Origin: Bacteroidales bacterium UBA1237
Lineage (GTDB): Bacteria > Bacteroidota > Bacteroidia > Bacteroidales > UBA932
NCBI GenBank assembly: GCA_002308935.1
Contig: DBWN01000058.1
Span: 1,369 to 11,110, forward strand
Direction: 5' to 3'
Length of the DNA: 9,742 bases
Positions 6,074 through 9,742 of the stretch are shown piece after piece (position 1 is the stretch's first letter; each line of letters begins with the position of its first letter). A program made the translations under genes and the position numbers. Under the pieces are notes generated by a model. It was given only the letters and a program-made list of their open reading frames with translations, was not told the DNA's origin and made no database searches.

Positions 6074-6870
6074 AGACGGGTAGGGGAGCGCAGCGGCTTT
6101 TGGTTACGAGGTCCCTTCCGGAGGGATTCCTTCGCCTGGATCTTGCGGTCGATGGCGGCCTTTAGGAGCTTGGTGTTTTCGGCGCTTTTGAAGTAATCCA
6201 CCATGGCTCGGGAGACTTCCTCCGGATTGCCTCCGCAGGAGCGGATAGAGAGCGAAGCTTCAAGCATCCTCTCCAGGTCCGATGCGACCATCCCGGGACG
6301 GAGTTCCGGAGGGAAGGTGTTAGTCCTGTAGGCGGGCATCGTCCCGGTGACAGTCTCCCCGTTAATCATAGCCGTACATGTCCTCTCAGTCCTCGTGAGT
6401 GTAGCAACGGCGCAGCCTCCGTAGGTTAACACCATCCTGGAGTCTTCCTCTACGATGAGGTTGAACCCGTGGAACTCATCCCCCGTAAGCTCGCGGTTAC
6501 TGTATTCAAGGTAAGTGAGTGAGCTCCCTTCGACACAACTGTCGGCAATGGTCTTGCCGTCAATACGGAAGGCGGTCTCTTCATTCCAGAAGACCTCGCC
6601 GATGCCTTCCGCTGAAGCGGCCGCATAGCGGTTCCGGATCTGTTCAGGGACGGCTTCTTCTTCCTTGGTGACCTCTTCCTCGGCAGCGGACTCTTTCGCG
6701 GTCTCAGAGGCCTCTTTTGGCCCTTTCCCGGCATCTTTCTTCCTGTCGCCGGGACTCTTCTCGGACTTATCCTTTCCGGAGAATAGTTTAAGGAAACGCT
6801 TGACAACCTTCGCCGCAAATATAAAGGCGGTGACGGCAATAACTGCTGCTACGATTAATCCAAGGAACAT
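6070..6870 (-). CDS. Membrane-anchored protein of unknown function
   Basis: This 266-residue protein has a single hydrophobic helix at residues 2-20, followed at once by a basic patch (KVVKRFLKLF). The positive-inside rule would therefore place the rest in the cytoplasm. Residues 31-75 form a charged, low-complexity linker rich in K, E, S and A. A compact soluble domain (about 78-200) follows with predicted strands around FWNEETAFRIDGKTI, LTYLEYSN, FNLIVEED-RMVLTYGG and AVATLTRTERTCTAMING. The C-terminal quarter is helical (MVASDLERMLEASLSI, and VSRAMVDYFKSAENTKLLKAAIDRKIQA) and ends in a basic tail. Four cysteines lie in the soluble part. I recognise no family. It lies 12 bases after the stop of the ADP-ribosylglycohydrolase/DUF488 fusion and is surely cotranscribed with it, so the two may act together at the inner face of the membrane. 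The convergent overlap with 5882-6073 leaves no room for a terminator between the operons. Confidence 0.8.
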   Translation of the reverse strand: MFLGLIVAAVIAVTAFIFAAKVVKRFLKLFSGKDKSEKSPGDRKKDAGKGPKEASETAKESAAEEEVTKEEEAVPEQIRNRYAAASAEGIGEVFWNEETAFRIDGKTIADSCVEGSSLTYLEYSNRELTGDEFHGFNLIVEEDSRMVLTYGGCAVATLTRTERTCTAMINGETVTGTMPAYRTNTFPPELRPGMVASDLERMLEASLSIRSCGGNPEEVSRAMVDYFKSAENTKLLKAAIDRKIQAKESLRKGPRNQKPLRSPTRL

Positions 6871-6882
6871 GGTTTCTGTTTA

Positions 6883-9330
6883 TTAGAGCCGGACCTTTCG
6901 GGCGCGGATATGCTCCCTGTGAGTTTTCATCCTAAAACCCCTCTCCGAGTTGAGGATACGGTAGGCTTCGGCGAGCTTTTCGGAGTACTTCTCCTGGGGA
7001 AGGATACCCTTGCGGTCATAAGACTCGACAAGGCGCCATTCCATGTCCTCGTGTGAGACGACCTCGCCGTTGGGGAGGATGTGCTTGAGATTGAACCCGT
7101 CCTCCGCGAGGGTCCTGGAGACCGTACCGAAGCGATGACAGTAGAGGGGATCTCCCTCAGCGCAGACGATCGCGATGATGTGCCCCTCGGCGGAGAGTTT
7201 CTTCACGGCCTCGATGCCTTCCTTGTAGGGCTCGCTCTCAGTGAGCGCCTGCCAGTCGACACGGCCCTTGCTATCGTAGAGGGAGAGGTCCGCCGGACGG
7301 CCTCCCAGGCGTTCCCCTGCGATGTAATAACCAAGCCCCTTGTCTATGAGCGTCTCATAGAGGGTATCCGCATCGAACTGCGGGGTGAAACGGCTGCGGG
7401 GCGTGCTCCTGACGTCCACCACGGTGTCTATCCCCATCATGCCTATGGTGTTGAGGAATCCTTCCTGCGAGCGCATCCCGTACCCTATGCTGTAGATGGT
7501 GCGGACCGCCTGCGGCTTCCCCTCGATGAGGTCTTCCTTGAAAGGGGAGTACATTTCCGGAAGCGGGGCCATCCCCGGGTCCTCACCGGGGTCGAGGAGT
7601 TCCAGGTGGTCGATATTACTCACCGGACAGCGGTCCCTCTTCTCATCGTCCCCGAGATGGCGGCTGTCAAGCTCTGCCTCCAGACCGCTCCCAAGGCCAT
7701 CGTCAAGTAGCCTCTCACGGATGGCTGCGCGGATATCCTCCATGTGGGCTACGGGATCGGCACTGTGGGCTATCGTGAAGATGTCGCGCGCTGCCCAGGC
7801 CTGCTCCCTGTACCCCTCGAAGCGGGCCTCGTGGGAGACGTCCCGGTAGTCGCCGAGCTGCACCTTGATGAGTCCCTTTCCGTCCAGGGAGATGCGCCCT
7901 GCGAGGACGTCTCCGAAGAGAAAGTCGATACGGCGGGATCCTATCCAGAGGTGATAGGCGTCCTGGTAGTGTATCTGCCCGACTCCGGTGTTGCCGGCCA
8001 GGGTGTTGAGCTCCTTCTGGAGGTCGATGCACCATGAGCGGAGGGAGCGAAACTCCTTGAGGTTGCGCTTTCGCTCCTGGAGCGGGGGCATACCCGGCGC
8101 CACGTAGAAAGACGGGGAGACGAGCCTCTTGACGTCCTGTATGTAATAAGTCTCGGTCTCAGGCATCGCTCCGTAGGCGAAGGTCCCGACTCGGGTGTCA
8201 TGATACCGGGACATCAGGTCTCCGACCTCGGAAGGGGTGATGGTCTCCATGTCGGGGTAGTGCCTTGCTAGGAAACGGTGGATATCCGGACGGTCCAGAG
8301 GCACGATGGCCGTTGGCTCGCCCGCTCCTACGTGTATGATGGAAAGGGCATCACGGGTGAGGCCCGCATACGGGCTCGCCCCGGTGTCAATCTCTATGCG
8401 TGAGATCTCATCGAAGGACTCTATCTGACGGGCGATATCCGTAGGGATATACGGGAAGAGCTTACCAACAACGGTCGGTGTGACCTCCCCGTAAAGGGCT
8501 TCCGCCATGGCTCCGGCAATGCCCGCCACGGCGTTGGACGGCCCGCCGTAGGCTACGGCCCGGCGGACGGCATCCTCCCAGGAGTCGCTCCTGACGACGG
8601 CGCGCAGGGCCGCCTCCGTGACGGTGCGGGCCGAGGGCGGTGCGGGAGACGGGGGAGCGACCCATCGGTACGCCCCTTCGACCGGGGTGCCCAACATGAC
8701 TACCTGTTCTCGGATCTCTCCGCGGAGTTGTGCCCGGACGTCTTCCTCGAGACGGGACAGGTTGAGCCCATACTGCATCTCCATCGTCGTGAATATCTCG
8801 GCGGCAATGCTCCCGTCCAGGGCCATGTGGATGGCATGGGTCAAAGCCTGGGCCGTCCGTGCCGTCTCCTTGTCCGTGCAGGTCGCCCTCACGCAGGCTT
8901 CCGCGAGTTCCAGGGCACGGAAGAGGTCGTCCTTGAAGAACGCTGCTATGGGAACCGCCCGAGTGACGGCGGACCAGTCGGGGGTGCCGGACGGGCGAGA
9001 CATCCCGGACGTGAGGAACAGGCGCGTCGGCTCGGTCCAGCCGCCGCGCGGATGGGCGTCGAACTGCCTCTTCAGGCAGCGCTGAAGGTTCTCCACCGTG
9101 GGGGAGTCCCTGTAGGTGGTCAGCCAGTTGACGACTGCGGCCGCCCCGTGCGACACCTCCGTCGCCTCTGGGAAAAACGACCGGACCCTGCCGCGAGAAT
9201 AGGCCCTCCGGCTCTCGCCGAGGTCGAAATAGCGGTTGTAAGTGTTCTCGATCATGTAGGGGGCGCCGACAAGATCCCCGTAGACGGTTCCCTTGAGGTT
9301 CGGCCCGGGATGGTGTTCAGTTTTGTCCAT
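6883..9330 (-). CDS. Fusion: degenerate ADP-ribosylglycohydrolase-like domain, unknown middle, DUF488
   Basis: This 815-residue protein has three parts. Residues 12-310 follow the ADP-ribosylglycohydrolase (DraG/ADPRH) plan: VYGDLVGAPYMIENT (16-30) matches the first motif; a 'G-x-x-R-x-x-P-I-A-A-F-F' block follows (about 109-132); and SWEDAVRRAVAYGG-AVAGIAGAMAEALYGE (250-282) matches the third motif. The family's metal-binding residues are missing, however. The usual T-D-D-T is ATEVSHG (56-62) and the usual G-G-D-S-D-T is GGPSNA (262-267). Residues 320-605 are not recognised. Residues 611-771 are a DUF488 domain: TIYSIGYG, VVDVRSTPRSRFTPQF, ERLGGR and CAEGDPLYCHR (723-733) all fit the family's conserved positions. 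No signal or membrane segment is present. The ATG at 9330 is the first after a terminator-containing gap, and the membrane-protein gene follows after 12 bases. A binding or sensing role rather than hydrolysis is my inference from the lost residues. Confidence 0.82.
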   Translation of the reverse strand: MDKTEHHPGPNLKGTVYGDLVGAPYMIENTYNRYFDLGESRRAYSRGRVRSFFPEATEVSHGAAAVVNWLTTYRDSPTVENLQRCLKRQFDAHPRGGWTEPTRLFLTSGMSRPSGTPDWSAVTRAVPIAAFFKDDLFRALELAEACVRATCTDKETARTAQALTHAIHMALDGSIAAEIFTTMEMQYGLNLSRLEEDVRAQLRGEIREQVVMLGTPVEGAYRWVAPPSPAPPSARTVTEAALRAVVRSDSWEDAVRRAVAYGGPSNAVAGIAGAMAEALYGEVTPTVVGKLFPYIPTDIARQIESFDEISRIEIDTGASPYAGLTRDALSIIHVGAGEPTAIVPLDRPDIHRFLARHYPDMETITPSEVGDLMSRYHDTRVGTFAYGAMPETETYYIQDVKRLVSPSFYVAPGMPPLQERKRNLKEFRSLRSWCIDLQKELNTLAGNTGVGQIHYQDAYHLWIGSRRIDFLFGDVLAGRISLDGKGLIKVQLGDYRDVSHEARFEGYREQAWAARDIFTIAHSADPVAHMEDIRAAIRERLLDDGLGSGLEAELDSRHLGDDEKRDRCPVSNIDHLELLDPGEDPGMAPLPEMYSPFKEDLIEGKPQAVRTIYSIGYGMRSQEGFLNTIGMMGIDTVVDVRSTPRSRFTPQFDADTLYETLIDKGLGYYIAGERLGGRPADLSLYDSKGRVDWQALTESEPYKEGIEAVKKLSAEGHIIAIVCAEGDPLYCHRFGTVSRTLAEDGFNLKHILPNGEVVSHEDMEWRLVESYDRKGILPQEKYSEKLAEAYRILNSERGFRMKTHREHIRARKVRL

Positions 9331-9376
9331 CGCTTGCGGAAGATTGTTCTTACAGGCTGCTCAATGCCGTGTTGCG

Positions 9377-9403
9377 AAAAGGGGAGGGCTGGCCGCCCTC
9401 CCC
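9377..9403 (-). terminator. Intrinsic terminator, minus strand
   Basis: A perfect 9-bp GC-rich stem is formed by GGGGAGGGC (9381-9389) and GCCCTCCCC (9395-9403) around a 5-base loop. On the minus strand it is followed by TTTT (9380-9377). It lies about 30 bases after the stop of the gene ending at 9432 and 47 bases before the start of the fusion gene. It therefore separates two minus-strand units, or limits read-through into the fusion/membrane pair. Confidence 0.78.
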
Positions 9404-9431
9404 GGGGAATGACTGGATCCGGAAGGATGCG

Positions 9432-9742
9432 TCAGAGCTTCGGGGCCCTCTTGGTGGAAGGCTTCTGTGTCGTCTGCTGCTTCTGGGTCTCCTCCTTCTG
9501 CTGCGTCTCCTTGACCTCGGCGTTCTTCTTCAGGTACTCGTAGGCGGCGGAGCGAATCTCCTGCCCCTTGGCGCTGTGGTCCTCGGCGATCTCTCCTCGG
9601 GCCACGTTGAACGAGATGGCAGTGCCGAACGGCTCGCCGGTCTTGGTCCCCTTGCCGAAGGCGGCGCTGATCTGGCCGCTGGCGAGGGCCTGGGCCATCG
9701 CATCGTCCACCTTGATGCCCTTGCCGAAGAGCTCGTGGTTGA
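9432..9742 (-). CDS. C-terminal part of an unrecognised protein (5' end outside the window)
   Basis: The frame is open from the window edge, so at least 102 codons are visible and the real start lies beyond 9742. An internal GTG at 9710 exists, but the reading continues upstream without a stop (NHELFGKGIK before it), so I treat the gene as truncated by the window. The first 70 residues read as a small mixed fold with FGKG repeated twice (in ELFGKGIKV and AAFGKGTKTG) and a helix KGQEIRSAAYEYLKKN. The last 35 residues are a low-complexity tail of K, E, Q, T and P ending KRAPKL, typical of disordered C-termini in Bacteroidota element proteins. No family is recognised. It is followed by a clear minus-strand terminator and points the same way as the fusion gene. 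Confidence 0.6.
   Translation of the reverse strand, partial: NHELFGKGIKVDDAMAQALASGQISAAFGKGTKTGEPFGTAISFNVARGEIAEDHSAKGQEIRSAAYEYLKKNAEVKETQQKEETQKQQTTQKPSTKRAPKL

Noticed and set aside
6114..6128. TCCCT/AGGGA hairpin inside the end of the membrane-protein gene as a terminator for the plus-strand operon
   Set aside because: The stem has only five pairs and no real T-tract, so it is too weak to call.
9331..9376. Search for a promoter of the fusion gene between the minus-strand terminator and its ATG
   Set aside because: No TTTG / TAnnTTTG pair at proper spacing was found. A promoter may be of another type, or expression may depend on read-through.
8728..9543. A 271-codon plus-strand frame, and also 7081-7710
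   Set aside because: Both lie opposite the well-supported 815-residue fusion gene and show no recognisable motif.

Overview
The window looks like part of a mobile genetic element, either an integrative conjugative or mobilizable element or a large plasmid, from a high-GC member of the Bacteroidota, plausibly a gut Bacteroidales of the Alistipes type. The evidence is the SSB / relaxase / TraG-VirD4 coupling protein cluster with Bacteroidales-style motifs, the A-rich leaders without Shine-Dalgarno sequences before start codons, and the strongly G/C-ending codons. No rRNA, tRNA, CRISPR array, integrase or transposase is visible. The organism assignment is an inference from protein style and could not be checked by search.

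Region 1 (1-4330, + strand) is the DNA-processing and mobilization operon. It holds a short SSB-like protein (35-328), a strong intercistronic hairpin (327-359), a HUH relaxase with a GTG start (380-1687), a VirD4/TraG coupling ATPase (1691-3883) and a 96-residue helical protein (3898-4188). A small GC hairpin (4192-4216) and a good intrinsic terminator (4303-4330) close it. Relaxase and coupling protein together nick, unwind-load and deliver a DNA strand to a type IV secretion channel that must be encoded elsewhere.

Region 2 (4189-4663) is a 475-base stretch without a credible gene, but it is full of structure. It contains the terminator, a roughly 190-base imperfect inverted repeat (4322-4512), and two further hairpins (4536-4561 and 4576-4634). 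The second of these ends in a T-rich tract about 20 bases before the next gene and looks like a leader or attenuator.

Region 3 (4664-6073, + strand) is a tight operon of small accessory genes: an 89-residue unknown, an MPNWC / YubB-like protein (192 aa), a second SSB-like protein (109 aa) and a 63-residue unknown. It ends convergently with region 4, and the two stop codons share the palindrome CTAG.

Region 4 (6070-9742, - strand) reads leftwards. It has the C-terminal end of an unrecognised protein with a Q/K/E/T-rich tail (beyond 9742 to 9432) and a clear minus-strand terminator (9377-9403). Then comes an 815-residue fusion of a degenerate ADP-ribosylglycohydrolase-like domain, a large unrecognised middle part and a DUF488 domain (9330-6883). 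Twelve bases further on lies a membrane-anchored 266-residue protein (6870-6070). The fusion and membrane protein form a two-gene cargo unit. The hydrolase domain appears to have lost both of its metal-binding aspartate motifs. This unit is the best candidate in the window for an undescribed system.
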